Shown: in pieces, positions 1-7,972 of the stretch
Layout: every line of letters begins with the position of its first letter
Position numbering within the stretch: the first letter of the stretch is position 1
NCBI GenBank assembly: GCA_964596345.1
Contig: CAZQSZ010000008.1
Location: forward strand, 1-64,000
Source: CADEDV01 sp964596345
GTDB taxonomy: Bacteria > Bacteroidota > Bacteroidia > Chitinophagales > Chitinophagaceae
Length of the DNA: 64,000 nucleotides
Direction of reading: 5' to 3'
Notes under the pieces: generated by a model
Told to the model about the DNA's origin: nothing
The model's input: only the letters and a program-made list of their open reading frames with translations
Databases searched by the model: none
Position numbers and translations under genes: made by a program

Positions 1-61
1 TCAATGGATAGAATAGAAGTTTCCTAAACTTTTGATACAGGTTCGATTCCTGTCGGGACTA
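1..61 (+). tRNA. tRNA-Arg (anticodon CCU), 3' part, cut by window edge
   Basis: The visible part folds as a tRNA. The anticodon stem is 16-20 with 28-32 and its loop 21-27 is TTCCTAA, giving anticodon CCT (reads AGG). The T stem is ACAGG/CCTGT (37-41 and 49-53) around loop TTCGATT. The 3' acceptor strand is 54-60 and the discriminator is A61. The 5' acceptor strand and part of the D arm lie outside the window. CCA is not encoded, so it must be added after transcription. Confidence 0.9.
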
Positions 62-79
62 CAAAATTTCTCGTTACGA

Positions 80-115
80 AGCGATAAGGGCCGGGATGCC
101 ACTTATCGCTTTTTT
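80..115 (+). terminator. Rho-independent terminator of the tRNA-Arg gene
   Basis: AGCGATAAG (80-88) pairs with CTTATCGCT (102-110), and a T run follows to 115. It lies 19 bases after the tRNA. The reverse strand has no T run after the stem, so it probably acts only on the plus strand. Confidence 0.75.
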
Positions 116-133
116 ATTGATTATACCACGATA

Positions 134-547
134 CTACATCACACTTTCCAGCTCTTTTGACATCGCTCTGATAAATCCTGCTTTATCCTTTTTCACCTCT
201 TTCAACATTGCCTTTCTGTTTTCCGGTATCGGATAATATTTCTCAGCCCATAAGTTTATTTCGATCATGACCGGCAGCAGGTCAATCCCTTTGCGGGTTA
301 ACCTGTATAACACTTTTGCCTTACTATCCGGGTGACCTAATTTTTCAATGACCTTATTTTCCTCAAGTGCCTGTAATCTTGATGCCAGGATATTCGTGGC
401 TATGCCTTCCGGTGATTTTAACAAATCACCATAAGTACACTCTTTTGCAAACATCAGGTCCCTGATAATCAATAGGGACCACTTGTCTCCCCATACATCA
501 AGCGAGGTGCTGACAGGACAATCTGATCTCTTTTTTGATTTAGACAT
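134..547 (-). CDS. HxlR-family transcriptional regulator
   Basis: This is a winged-helix regulator of the HxlR/MarR-like class. The family signature is clear: an early Cys-Pro (CPVSTSLDVWGDKW), then LLIIRDLMF, then the recognition region GIATNILASRLQALEENKVIE. A start nine codons upstream (574) would run into the palindromic operator, so the ATG at 547 (MSKSKKRSD) is preferred; it gives about 137 residues, normal for the family. The gene is divergent from an SDR/hydrolase/oxidoreductase operon. Two palindromes in the shared intergenic region suggest it represses that operon and itself. Family members often sense electrophiles or aldehydes through the N-terminal Cys; that role here is inference. 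Confidence 0.88.
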   Translation of the reverse strand: MSKSKKRSDCPVSTSLDVWGDKWSLLIIRDLMFAKECTYGDLLKSPEGIATNILASRLQALEENKVIEKLGHPDSKAKVLYRLTRKGIDLLPVMIEINLWAEKYYPIPENRKAMLKEVKKDKAGFIRAMSKELESVM

Positions 548-563
548 AAAAATATTTTTTAAT

Positions 564-586
564 TTTACTTGCATTTTGCAAGTAAA
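564..586. promoter_or_regulatory. Palindromic operator 1, probably for the HxlR regulator
   Basis: A perfect inverted repeat, TTTACTTGCA (564-573), TTT, TGCAAGTAAA (577-586), lies between the divergent HxlR and SDR genes. It overlaps the predicted SDR promoter. Its core TTGCA-TTT-TGCAA recurs 32 bases downstream. Confidence 0.75.
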
Positions 587-597
587 CTATATATTTG
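569..597 (+). promoter_or_regulatory. Bacteroidota-type promoter of the SDR operon
   Basis: TTG at 569-571 and TATATTTG at 590-597 (consensus TAnnTTTG) are 18 bases apart, the usual Bacteroidota sigma spacing. The predicted transcription start is near 604. Operator 1 covers the -33 element and operator 2 covers the start site, a repressor layout. Confidence 0.6.
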
Positions 598-599
598 TG

Positions 600-614
600 C
601 TTGCAAAATGCAAG
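600..614. promoter_or_regulatory. Palindromic operator 2, probably for the HxlR regulator
   Basis: CTTGCA-AAA-TGCAAG is a perfect inverted repeat. Its centre is 32 bases (about three helical turns) from the centre of operator 1, so two dimers would bind the same DNA face. Confidence 0.7.
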
Positions 615-636
615 TAAAATTACAAAACAACAGGAC

Positions 637-1437
637 ATGAAACAAACAATTTTAATAACCGGCGCTTCTTCAGGCTTTGGCCTGCTTATCGCCAGCCGGC
701 TCCACGAAAGTGGTTATACTGTAATTGGCACCAGCCGCTACCCCGAAAAGTATGCAGGAAAGTTTTCCTTTAAAATGATAGCATTAAACCTGGACTCAGA
801 AGAATCAATAGCTACTTTTTCAGGGAGACTATTCAGGGAGATAAGTCAGCTGGATATTCTTATTAACAACGCTGGTTTTTTAGTTTCTGGTATTGCAGAA
901 GAAATACCTGTTGAGTTAGGAAGACAGCAATTTGAAACAAATTTTTGGGGAACTATCAAAGTAACAAATGCTGTATTGCCCTATTTCAGAAAACAAAAAT
1001 TTGGCAAAATAATAACCGTAGGTTCAATTGTAGGGTTAGTATCATTCCCTAATGCTGCTTACTATGCAGCGTCCAAACATGCGTTGGAAGGTTATTTCAA
1101 AGCATTAAGGTATGAATTGAATGAGTTCAATATACGTGTTGCGATGATTGAGCCCTCTGCTTTTAAAACCAGTATTATGGATAACTCATCTTCGCCTATC
1201 AATAAAATTGACGACTACAATTCTTTAAGAGGCAAGATTGAAAACTTCACAACTGACTTAGTCAAAAGTGCAGAAGACCCCGTAATCGTTGCAGAAAAAG
1301 TGCTAAAGGTAGTTCAAACTGACAAGCCTAAATTCAGGAACGTTGTTGGCAAGGGCACTAATGTTTTGTTTAATCTGCAACACTTTGCCTATGGGGTTCT
1401 GGAAAAAAATGTGCTTAAACAATTAAATAAGTCTTAA
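637..1437 (+). CDS. Short-chain dehydrogenase/reductase (SDR)
   Basis: This is a classical SDR of 266 residues acting with NAD(P)H. The Rossmann motif TGASSGFG is at residues 8-15 and NNAG at 77-80. The catalytic Ser is near 130, with Tyr143 and Lys147 in YAASK. An in-frame start at 595 exists, but it lies at the promoter and operator 2, so the ATG at 637 (MKQTILITGASS) is chosen. It is the first gene of an operon with an alpha/beta hydrolase (one base downstream) and a quinone oxidoreductase. The substrate cannot be read from sequence. HxlR control suggests a response to reactive carbonyls or xenobiotics (inference). Confidence 0.88.
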   Translation: MKQTILITGASSGFGLLIASRLHESGYTVIGTSRYPEKYAGKFSFKMIALNLDSEESIATFSGRLFREISQLDILINNAGFLVSGIAEEIPVELGRQQFETNFWGTIKVTNAVLPYFRKQKFGKIITVGSIVGLVSFPNAAYYAASKHALEGYFKALRYELNEFNIRVAMIEPSAFKTSIMDNSSSPINKIDDYNSLRGKIENFTTDLVKSAEDPVIVAEKVLKVVQTDKPKFRNVVGKGTNVLFNLQHFAYGVLEKNVLKQLNKS

Positions 1438-1438
1438 A

Positions 1439-2353
1439 GTGAAAAACATATTTCTTCTGACAATCTTAATATCAATTAAAATGACAACAAATGCGCAAGC
1501 CGGTAATGCTGCAAACCTGAAGTACACCTACGCTACAGTTCCCACTCAGTTCGTAGAAGCAAACGGGATTAAGTTCGCCTATCGCTCTTATGGCAAAACA
1601 GGAGACATCCCTGTAATTTATTTTAACCACCTGGTGGCAAATCTTGATAATTGCGATCCCAGAATTATGGATGCCATTGCAGCGCAACGCCAGATAATTT
1701 CATTTGACTATCGTGGAGTTGGTGCCACAACAGGTGAACAGGGAGAAAGTATTCCAGATATGGCCAAAGATGCTATCGATTTTATTCATGCCTTGGGGTA
1801 TAAACAAGTTGATATTGTAGCCTTTTCAATGGGTGGCTTTCTTACCCAGGAAATACTTTTAGTAGAACCGCAATTAGTTCGAAAAGCCATACTTGCAGGC
1901 ACCGGACCAAGAGGCGGTGCCGGTATACCTGACGTTGTCGGCAAAACGTATAGCGATATTTTAAAAGGATTATTGACATTCAGAGATCCTAAGTTTTACT
2001 TGTTTTTCAATCAAGACAAAACAGGAAAAGCAGCTGCAAGAGATTTCTTGCTTAGATTAAAAGAGAGAAAAGAAAATCGGGATAAAAAAGTGGACTTGTA
2101 TGTATTGAAAAAACAATTGCATGCTATAAAAAAATGGGGCAATGAAAAAAGTATGGATTTAAGTGTATTCAATCTTCCTGTATTTATTGCCAATGGTGAT
2201 GCAGACAGAATGGTGCCTTCACCATTGTCAAACGATATGGCAAAACGTTTTCCAAATGCTCAACTAAAAATTTATCCTAATTCTGGACATGGCGGTATTT
2301 TCCAATATCACGAAGATTTCATTAAAAGTGCATTAGCCTTCCTCGGAAAATAA
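1439..2353 (+). CDS. Alpha/beta hydrolase, probably exported
   Basis: This is an alpha/beta-hydrolase fold protein of 304 residues. The nucleophile elbow AFSMGG has Ser130. The acid is the Asp in NGDADRMV and the base is the His in NSGHGG near the C-terminus. The oxyanion region is YFNHLVANLDN. The N-terminus (MKNIFLLTILISI...TNAQA) resembles a signal peptide with cleavage near residue 21. The start codon is GTG, one base after the SDR stop; an ATG at 1481 would remove most of the hydrophobic segment. The gene is co-transcribed with the flanking SDR and MDR oxidoreductase. Its sequence resembles haloperoxidase-like or epoxide-hydrolase-like esterases, but the substrate is unknown. Confidence 0.82.
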   Translation: MKNIFLLTILISIKMTTNAQAGNAANLKYTYATVPTQFVEANGIKFAYRSYGKTGDIPVIYFNHLVANLDNCDPRIMDAIAAQRQIISFDYRGVGATTGEQGESIPDMAKDAIDFIHALGYKQVDIVAFSMGGFLTQEILLVEPQLVRKAILAGTGPRGGAGIPDVVGKTYSDILKGLLTFRDPKFYLFFNQDKTGKAAARDFLLRLKERKENRDKKVDLYVLKKQLHAIKKWGNEKSMDLSVFNLPVFIANGDADRMVPSPLSNDMAKRFPNAQLKIYPNSGHGGIFQYHEDFIKSALAFLGK

Positions 2354-2380
2354 AATTCAACCAAACTAAAACATTCTATA

Positions 2381-3385
2381 ATGAAAGCATTCTCGGTTAC
2401 TAAATACGGTAAAAAGGAAACACTGCACTTATCAGAAATAAGCGAACCTCTTATAAAAGAAGATGAAGTTTTAGTGCAAATTCATGCTGCAGGGGTAAAC
2501 TTGTTAGACTCGCTGATTAAAAACGGGGATTTCAAAATTTTTTTACCCTACAAGCCCCCGTTTATTAATGGTCATGATATGGCCGGCGTAGTTGTTAAAG
2601 CAGGAGCTAAAGTAAAAAAATTTAAAGTGGGTGATGAAGTATATGCCAGGCCTGCAGATTACAGGGTAGGAACTTTTGCCCAATACCTTGCTGTGAAGCC
2701 GGACGATTTAGCCTTAAAGCCCAAAAATCTTTCCATGGAAGAAGCGGCATCAATTCCATTGGTTGGTTTAACTTCCTGGCAGGCACTCATTGAAATTGCA
2801 AACTTGAAGAAGGGGCAAAAGATTTTTATCCAGGCTGGTTCCGGCGGTGTGGGTTCGTTCGCTATTCAATTAGCAAAACATATAGGGGCATTTGTAGCAA
2901 CAACTACAAGTGCTGGTAATACGGCTTTAGTTAAAAGTCTTGGTGCCGATCTGGTGATTGATTACAAAAAGGAAAATTTTGAAACTAAACTGAAAGACTA
3001 CGATGTGGTATTACACAGCAACCGGGACCCCAAAATACTTGCAGGCTCTCTGCGCATACTAAAACCAGGTGGTCAGCTTATTTCATTGGTTGGACCCCCT
3101 ACTCCGGAATTTGCGCAGCAAATCGGTTTACCCTGGCATTTAAAATTCGTTACAAAACTTCTAAGCGCTGGTGTAAAGAGAAAAGTAAAAAAAATGAACA
3201 TTAAGTTTTGCTTTCTTTTTATGAAAGCAGATGGAGGGCAATTAAGCGAAATTACATCGCTGATAGAACAAGGTATCATTAAACCCGTCGTTGATAAAGT
3301 GTTCCCATTCGAACAAACAAATGATGCATTGGCCTATGTAGAAACCGGACGGGCAAAAGGAAAGGTTGTTATTAAGGTGAAATAA
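2381..3385 (+). CDS. NADP-dependent zinc-free alcohol dehydrogenase/quinone oxidoreductase (MDR family)
   Basis: This is a medium-chain dehydrogenase/reductase of 334 residues. The GroES-like N-terminal domain contains AAGVNLLDSLIKNGD and INGHDMAGVV. The nucleotide-binding motif AGSGGVGSFAIQLAKHIGA starts near residue 152. The catalytic and structural zinc ligands of true alcohol dehydrogenases are absent, which places it in the QOR/enoyl-reductase branch. It is the last gene of the HxlR-controlled operon, 27 bases after the hydrolase. Predicted to reduce quinones or alpha,beta-unsaturated carbonyls with NADPH in the cytoplasm. A strong terminator follows. Confidence 0.88.
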   Translation: MKAFSVTKYGKKETLHLSEISEPLIKEDEVLVQIHAAGVNLLDSLIKNGDFKIFLPYKPPFINGHDMAGVVVKAGAKVKKFKVGDEVYARPADYRVGTFAQYLAVKPDDLALKPKNLSMEEAASIPLVGLTSWQALIEIANLKKGQKIFIQAGSGGVGSFAIQLAKHIGAFVATTTSAGNTALVKSLGADLVIDYKKENFETKLKDYDVVLHSNRDPKILAGSLRILKPGGQLISLVGPPTPEFAQQIGLPWHLKFVTKLLSAGVKRKVKKMNIKFCFLFMKADGGQLSEITSLIEQGIIKPVVDKVFPFEQTNDALAYVETGRAKGKVVIKVK

Positions 3386-3511
3386 CTACCTGTGTTTATA
3401 TGATAAAAGAGAGTAAATCTGCTAAAAAAATGACCCTATACCAGCTTCTCATATATTTTATTGAAATACAGAGGTAACTTATTCGATATTTTTCCCGTTG
3501 GGTTACAAGGC

Positions 3512-3543
3512 AAAAAGGCGGTCTTATAGACCGCCTTTTTTTT
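3512..3543 (+). terminator. Rho-independent terminator
   Basis: A 13-bp stem (3512-3524 with 3528-3540), loop TAT, is followed by a T run. It ends the SDR/hydrolase/oxidoreductase operon. The A run on the other side makes it potentially bidirectional. Confidence 0.85.
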
Positions 3544-3586
3544 ACCAACTCACACCTGCTTTCCCTCAATTCAATCATCCTTCGCT

Positions 3587-3616
3587 TTTGTGTGCATACC
3601 CCCCGGTATAGTTTTG
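3587..3616 (+). promoter_or_regulatory. Bacteroidota-type promoter upstream of the OmpA-like operon
   Basis: TTTG at 3587-3590 and TAGTTTTG at 3609-3616 are separated by 18 bases, an exact match to TTTG / TAnnTTTG. The ATG follows 24 bases after the -7 element. Confidence 0.7.
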
Positions 3617-3639
3617 ACCTCCATTTAAACCTTATACGC

Positions 3640-4920
3640 ATGAAACAGAAACTGATCATAGTATTGCTGATTGCCTGTATACCCTTTGCAGCCGAAGCAC
3701 AATTCGGTAATATCCTGAACAAGGTCAAGAATAAGAGTAAACAAAGAGCCGACCAGAAGATCGACAAGGAAATCGATAAAACCCTCGATGAAATCGAAGG
3801 AAAGAAAAAACCGGAACCGGTAACGGAGAAAAAAACAAATTCCCCGGCGGCTACTACCACAGAAGAACCTGCTTTAAAAAGCTTTTCCAAATATGATTTC
3901 ATTCCCGGTGATTCGGTGCTTTATTATGATGCATTTGAAGGAGAGGCCATCGCTGAATTACCCACCGGGTGGAATACCAGCGGTACCGGCGAAGTGGTGA
4001 CATTGGATAAATACCCCGGCAACTGGCTGCAACTGCATAAAAAATTTACTTACCTGAGCAGCAGCACTAAAAATTATGGAGAAAATTTCACAGCAGAGTT
4101 TGATATTATCCTCCAGCTTAAAAACAACGGATGGAGTTATCCCGAGATCTATTTTGGTTTTTTTGCCAGTAATGAGGAATCAAACACCGGAAATAATTTC
4201 CTGCGAGAGTATAGGAAAAATACAGCTCTTGTGGCCACCCTTGCTCCCGGTGAAGGTAAATCCTCAAGAGTGAAACTGCATTCCTACCAACAGGGCAGAC
4301 CCTGGTACCAAAGCGATGCCAAAGCTTTTGAAGCACTGGAGAAATGGTATTCTACCCCTGTTCATGTGGCGGTCCAGGTACAGAAAGAAAGATGCCGCAT
4401 CTGGATCAACGGGGAGAAAGTATTTGATGCTCCAAAAGCGATTCCTGTTGGTGATGTCATGAACCAGTTATTTTTTGAAGTGGGCGGTACCAATTACCCC
4501 GAAAATCAATATGCTGTTTTTGTCAGCAATATTAAAGTGGCCACCGGCAAACCCGATACCCGGCATAAACTGATCGAAGAAGGTAAATTCTCGACCACCG
4601 GTATTCTCTTCGATTTTCAAAGTGCGGTGATCAAACCGGAATCATATGGAGTGGTAAAAGAAATTGCCAGCGTATTGAAAGAAAACGGGGCCGTGAAAAT
4701 AAAAGTACTGGGGCATACCAGCAGCGACGGCGATGATAATGCCAATATGGAATTATCAAAGAAAAGAGCTGCGGCTGTAAAAGAGATGCTGGTGAATGAA
4801 TTCAGTATTGATGCTACCCGGATCGAAACAGAAGGAAAAGGAGAAACACAACCGGTAGCGGATAATAAAACAAAAGAAGGAAAAGTACTGAACCGCCGGG
4901 TGGAGTTTCTCAAACTATAA
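3640..4920 (+). CDS. OmpA-family outer-membrane/periplasmic protein
   Basis: The protein has 426 residues. The signal peptide MKQKLIIVLLIACIPFAAEAQ fixes the start at 3640; an upstream in-frame start at 3592 would lie before the promoter -7 box. A charged coiled-coil-like segment follows (KVKNKSKQRADQKIDKEIDKTLDEIEGKKK). A middle domain of about 200 residues resembles a concanavalin-like sandwich. The C-terminal 110 residues are an OmpA/MotB peptidoglycan-binding domain (IKVLGHTSSDGDDNANMELSKKRA, later NRRVEF). It should tether the envelope to peptidoglycan. It heads a five-gene operon of exported proteins. Confidence 0.87.
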   Translation: MKQKLIIVLLIACIPFAAEAQFGNILNKVKNKSKQRADQKIDKEIDKTLDEIEGKKKPEPVTEKKTNSPAATTTEEPALKSFSKYDFIPGDSVLYYDAFEGEAIAELPTGWNTSGTGEVVTLDKYPGNWLQLHKKFTYLSSSTKNYGENFTAEFDIILQLKNNGWSYPEIYFGFFASNEESNTGNNFLREYRKNTALVATLAPGEGKSSRVKLHSYQQGRPWYQSDAKAFEALEKWYSTPVHVAVQVQKERCRIWINGEKVFDAPKAIPVGDVMNQLFFEVGGTNYPENQYAVFVSNIKVATGKPDTRHKLIEEGKFSTTGILFDFQSAVIKPESYGVVKEIASVLKENGAVKIKVLGHTSSDGDDNANMELSKKRAAAVKEMLVNEFSIDATRIETEGKGETQPVADNKTKEGKVLNRRVEFLKL

Positions 4921-4952
4921 ATCAACAACAAGTAAACCTTAAAACCTTTGAT

Positions 4953-5351
4953 ATGAAAAGGATCATAATCATCTTACTGATGGCTGTCACAACCGGCAGC
5001 ACACTCACTGCACAGGAACTTAAACAGGAACCTAAAAAACAATTCATGCAGGTTACCACGGTGGAATCGGTGATCGGAGGTGGCTTCGGCCGTTCAAAAA
5101 TGATCGTTACCAATCCCGACGGTTCACAGAAAGAATCGGATATGGAAAACCTCTTCAGCCTGGCCGGTATCAACTTTAAAAATATTAAAGAGAACGAAAG
5201 CCAGATCGTGAAAGTATTAAAAAACTATACCGATGAAGGCTGGGTAATAGATAAAGTAACCTCCTTTACACTGAGCCCCGGTGATAACGGCCAGGGGATC
5301 TTTATGACAAGGTACCTGCTTTCCAAACCCGATGAAAAGAAAGGCTTTTAG
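4953..5351 (+). CDS. Small exported protein of unknown function
   Basis: The protein has 132 residues with a signal peptide (MKRIIIILLMAVTTGSTLTAQ). The mature part has no motif I can assign to a function. The segment VLKNYTDEGWVIDKVTSFTLS...YLLSKPDEKK resembles short DUF4177-like alpha/beta proteins, but only weakly. It sits 32 bases after the OmpA-like gene and 35 before the next, consistent with one operon. Confidence 0.75.
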   Translation: MKRIIIILLMAVTTGSTLTAQELKQEPKKQFMQVTTVESVIGGGFGRSKMIVTNPDGSQKESDMENLFSLAGINFKNIKENESQIVKVLKNYTDEGWVIDKVTSFTLSPGDNGQGIFMTRYLLSKPDEKKGF

Positions 5352-5386
5352 TTTTCCGGGTTCATCAACCATAAAACCTTATCAAC

Positions 5387-5995
5387 ATGAAAAAGATATT
5401 CCTCTTTTTAGGCTTTGCTATGTCCCTGAACAGCCAGGCACAGACAGGTAAGCCGGCTCCTGTCAACGATGTGCCGGCAGATGTGATCACAAATGATTCC
5501 ACCTACTGGACCATCTCCACCCTTTCTACCGTAGGTTATGTGAATACCACTGCCGGTCCGAATTACAACAGTTATAAAAGCGGTGGCGGCATGCTGGTGA
5601 AATTCAATTTCAAAAAAGGAAACCGCTTTGCCTTCATGCTCTATGTACAGGCTAATACGTATGGAACTGACACAGAAACCTGGACACAGGTGGAAGGATC
5701 GGTTGAATTCACAAAAGATAAAAAGGGGCAACCAATCATCATTACAAAAGCAGAAAAAGGGACCTACCGTATTACCAAAAATGGCCATACTACTTCCCGG
5801 GCTATTCCCAAAGAGGAACTGGCAGGTCAGCATTCCTGCACTTATCTCTGGGAAAGAACAAGCTTTAAAGATGATCCCAATAATACTTACCTGTTGCTGG
5901 TGGACCTGGAAAAACACCCGGAAGCAGATATCAATAACCCAACGACAATTGATCCTTCGTGGGTATCAAAATTTCATATACCTGTAAAAAAATAA
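5387..5995 (+). CDS. Exported protein of unknown function
   Basis: The protein has 202 residues with a signal peptide (MKKIFLFLGFAMSLNSQAQ). The mature part is rich in beta-forming segments and aromatic residues (GGGMLVKFNFKKGNRFAFMLYVQ), compatible with a lipocalin-like or beta-sandwich fold. No catalytic motif is recognised. It lies in the operon starting at 3640; the next gene begins three bases after its stop, so the two are probably translationally linked. Confidence 0.75.
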   Translation: MKKIFLFLGFAMSLNSQAQTGKPAPVNDVPADVITNDSTYWTISTLSTVGYVNTTAGPNYNSYKSGGGMLVKFNFKKGNRFAFMLYVQANTYGTDTETWTQVEGSVEFTKDKKGQPIIITKAEKGTYRITKNGHTTSRAIPKEELAGQHSCTYLWERTSFKDDPNNTYLLLVDLEKHPEADINNPTTIDPSWVSKFHIPVKK

Positions 5996-5998
5996 ACC

Positions 5999-6466
5999 AT
6001 GGCTATCAAGTTATCACTATTCATTGCGACAGTATTCTATGCCGTCATCATCAGCCAGAGTCTTTTTTACATACTGGCCATGTCAACGGTGATGAAGAAA
6101 ATGCAGGCTCCGGTTTTTATCCAGACAAGACAATTACTGGATGCAAGATTACAAACAACTTTATACCTGGCTTACTACCTGGCCCTGGCTTCTTCCATTG
6201 CATTAACAGCATTTGCCGTAGTAAATCCTTATGGTATTTTATTCAGGTGTTCTGTGATTGCATTGGCAGCACTGGTAGCCGATATTATGATCTCCTTGAA
6301 AGGAAATGTGCCGCTGAATAAAACAATCAACAACTGGACAGTGACCAACTACCCCGCTAACTGGGAGCAGTACCGTTCCAAATGGTTCAGCCTCTACCAT
6401 ACCCGGCAGGCCATTAATATCACCGGGTTCGTTTCCTTGTTAGCAGGGATCATTTTCGGATTATAA
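5999..6466 (+). CDS. Four-helix inner-membrane protein, DUF1772-like
   Basis: The protein has 155 residues and four predicted membrane helices (near 5-28, 53-76, 78-98 and 135-155). Between helices 3 and 4 lies a polar loop with KGNVPLNKTINNW. The N-P-x-N-x-x-x-x-x-W type loop and the size match the DUF1772/anthrone-oxygenase-like superfamily. Residues are conserved enough to suggest a real enzyme or carrier, but no activity can be stated. It begins three bases after the preceding exported protein. Confidence 0.7.
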   Translation: MAIKLSLFIATVFYAVIISQSLFYILAMSTVMKKMQAPVFIQTRQLLDARLQTTLYLAYYLALASSIALTAFAVVNPYGILFRCSVIALAALVADIMISLKGNVPLNKTINNWTVTNYPANWEQYRSKWFSLYHTRQAINITGFVSLLAGIIFGL

Positions 6467-6503
6467 ATTCATCTATTAACTATAACAATTAAACCTTACA
6501 ATC

Positions 6504-7187
6504 ATGAAAAAAGTAGTTGTACTATTGATCGGAATTAGTTTCACCCTGACCTCCTTCAGCCAGCTGGCCGTGGGTATCCAGGGTACTGGTAATTTAAGTG
6601 ACGCCAGCATTAAAAATACAACCCTGGCAGAACTGGATAAAAAAACAAGAGTATTACCATCTGCCGGTATTGTGGCAGATCTTACACTCAGCTCTTCGGT
6701 AACGGTACGAAGCGGTATTAACTTCCTGCAACAGGGTATCACACTGAAATCAGCGATACCGGGTCCTGCCGGTGAAATTGATATGATCCGTTCTACCTCA
6801 AAACTGAATTTGAATTACCTGCAGATCCCGCTGAATGTACTTTATACAACAAAAGGAGCTGTTCAGTTCTTCGCCGGTGGTGGTCCTTATTTCTCATATG
6901 CAGTAAGTGGTAAATCAAAAGATGATATCACCTATGAATTTGCTGATGGCAGTAAAGAAACAGAGAAACAGGAAACGAATGTTTTTGAAAAAGATGAGAC
7001 TGGAGAAAGAACCTGGAAGAGAACTGATTTTGGTATTGGTGCTATTGCCGGTGTGAAACTGGCTGGCGGTTTCTTTGCCAATGTGGGTTACCAGTTCAGC
7101 CTGGCCAACCTGAATAAGGCAGACGATGGAAAATACAGGAACAGGGGATTGCAATTGACCGTGGGTTATTATTTGTGGAGAAAGTAA
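6504..7187 (+). CDS. Outer-membrane beta-barrel protein (PorT/OMP_b-brl type)
   Basis: The protein has 227 residues with a signal peptide (MKKVVVLLIGISFTLTSFSQ). Repeated amphipathic strands follow, such as LNYLQIPLNVLYTTKGAVQFFAGGGPYFSYAVSG. Near the end are VNVGYQFSLANL-type strands and GLQLTVGYYLWRK. The pattern LQIPLNVLY...GGGPYFSY is typical of the small eight-stranded porin-family barrels common in Bacteroidota. It is the last gene of the 3640-7187 operon and is followed by a terminator. A pore or adhesin-like role cannot be separated from sequence. Confidence 0.82.
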   Translation: MKKVVVLLIGISFTLTSFSQLAVGIQGTGNLSDASIKNTTLAELDKKTRVLPSAGIVADLTLSSSVTVRSGINFLQQGITLKSAIPGPAGEIDMIRSTSKLNLNYLQIPLNVLYTTKGAVQFFAGGGPYFSYAVSGKSKDDITYEFADGSKETEKQETNVFEKDETGERTWKRTDFGIGAIAGVKLAGGFFANVGYQFSLANLNKADDGKYRNRGLQLTVGYYLWRK

Positions 7188-7208
7188 ATCGCAATTCTTT
7201 TCCTTACG

Positions 7209-7237
7209 AAACCGCCTTCCTAATGAAGGCGGTTTTT
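7209..7237 (+). terminator. Rho-independent terminator
   Basis: AACCGCCTTC (7210-7219), loop CTAAT, and GAAGGCGGTT (7225-7234) are followed by T residues. It closes the envelope-protein operon. Confidence 0.85.
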
Positions 7238-7350
7238 GTATCAACTCATCCGCTGAATAGCACAATTCAATCAACCTGTCATTTTTTACGGAACAACACC
7301 GGACTAATTTGCACCTCTATTCAAAACCATTAACCTTAAAGCTTATCAAC

Positions 7351-7941
7351 ATGAAAAAGATCACAATCGTGATGTCCCTTATAGTTGCCGCTACTGCGAT
7401 GGTCGTCATCGCCTGCAACGAAGGGAAAGCAAAAACATCCGATACAACCACGCCTGCCCTGAGCCAGGAAGCTCTCATCAAACGGGGCGAGTACATTGTA
7501 ACCGCTGCCGGTTGCGATGATTGCCACACTCCCAAGAAAATGGGACCTAACGGGCCCGATCTTGATATTGACCGTCGTTTCTCTGGTCATCCTGCCAATG
7601 AACCAACCGGCAAACCTGATACAACTGTATTCAAAAATGGGTATGTATTATTCGGCATGGGCTTAACAAACGCTGTTGGTCCCTGGGGCATGTCTTATGC
7701 TGCCAACATTACTTCCGATTCAACTGGTATTGGCATGTGGACAGAGCAACAATTCTTCAATGCCATCCGTAAAGGTTTGTCAAAAGGACTGGAAGGAAAC
7801 CGTCCCTTACTACCTCCTATGCCCTGGTTTGCGTATAAGAATTACAGTGATGAAGACCTGAGAGCCATCTTCGCTTTCCTGAAATCAACCAAACCGGTAA
7901 AGAATGTTGTTCCGCAATGGAAACAACTGAAAGACCTGTAA
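7351..7941 (+). CDS. Monoheme c-type cytochrome lipoprotein
   Basis: The protein has 196 residues. The start at 7351 (MKKITIVMSLIVAATAMVVIAC) gives a lipoprotein signal with Cys22. An upstream start at 7309 adds residues that do not fit a signal peptide. The heme motif CDDCH is at residues 55-59, preceded by GEYIVTAAG, the usual cytochrome c helix. The distal Met ligand is probably in the PLLPPMPWF segment near the C-terminus. It is paired with the diheme cytochrome 31 bases downstream, so the two may form one electron-transfer chain in the periplasm. Confidence 0.87.
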   Translation: MKKITIVMSLIVAATAMVVIACNEGKAKTSDTTTPALSQEALIKRGEYIVTAAGCDDCHTPKKMGPNGPDLDIDRRFSGHPANEPTGKPDTTVFKNGYVLFGMGLTNAVGPWGMSYAANITSDSTGIGMWTEQQFFNAIRKGLSKGLEGNRPLLPPMPWFAYKNYSDEDLRAIFAFLKSTKPVKNVVPQWKQLKDL

Positions 7942-7972
7942 ATCATTACCAACTGTTTTAAGAACGATAATA

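Noticed and set aside
3396..3902. 168-codon minus-strand frame over the OmpA-like gene start
   Set aside because: It crosses a terminator and promoter and is antisense to a clear signal peptide; no family resemblance.
5408..5917. 169-codon minus-strand frame
   Set aside because: Wholly antisense to the exported protein at 5387; composition is that of a shadow frame.
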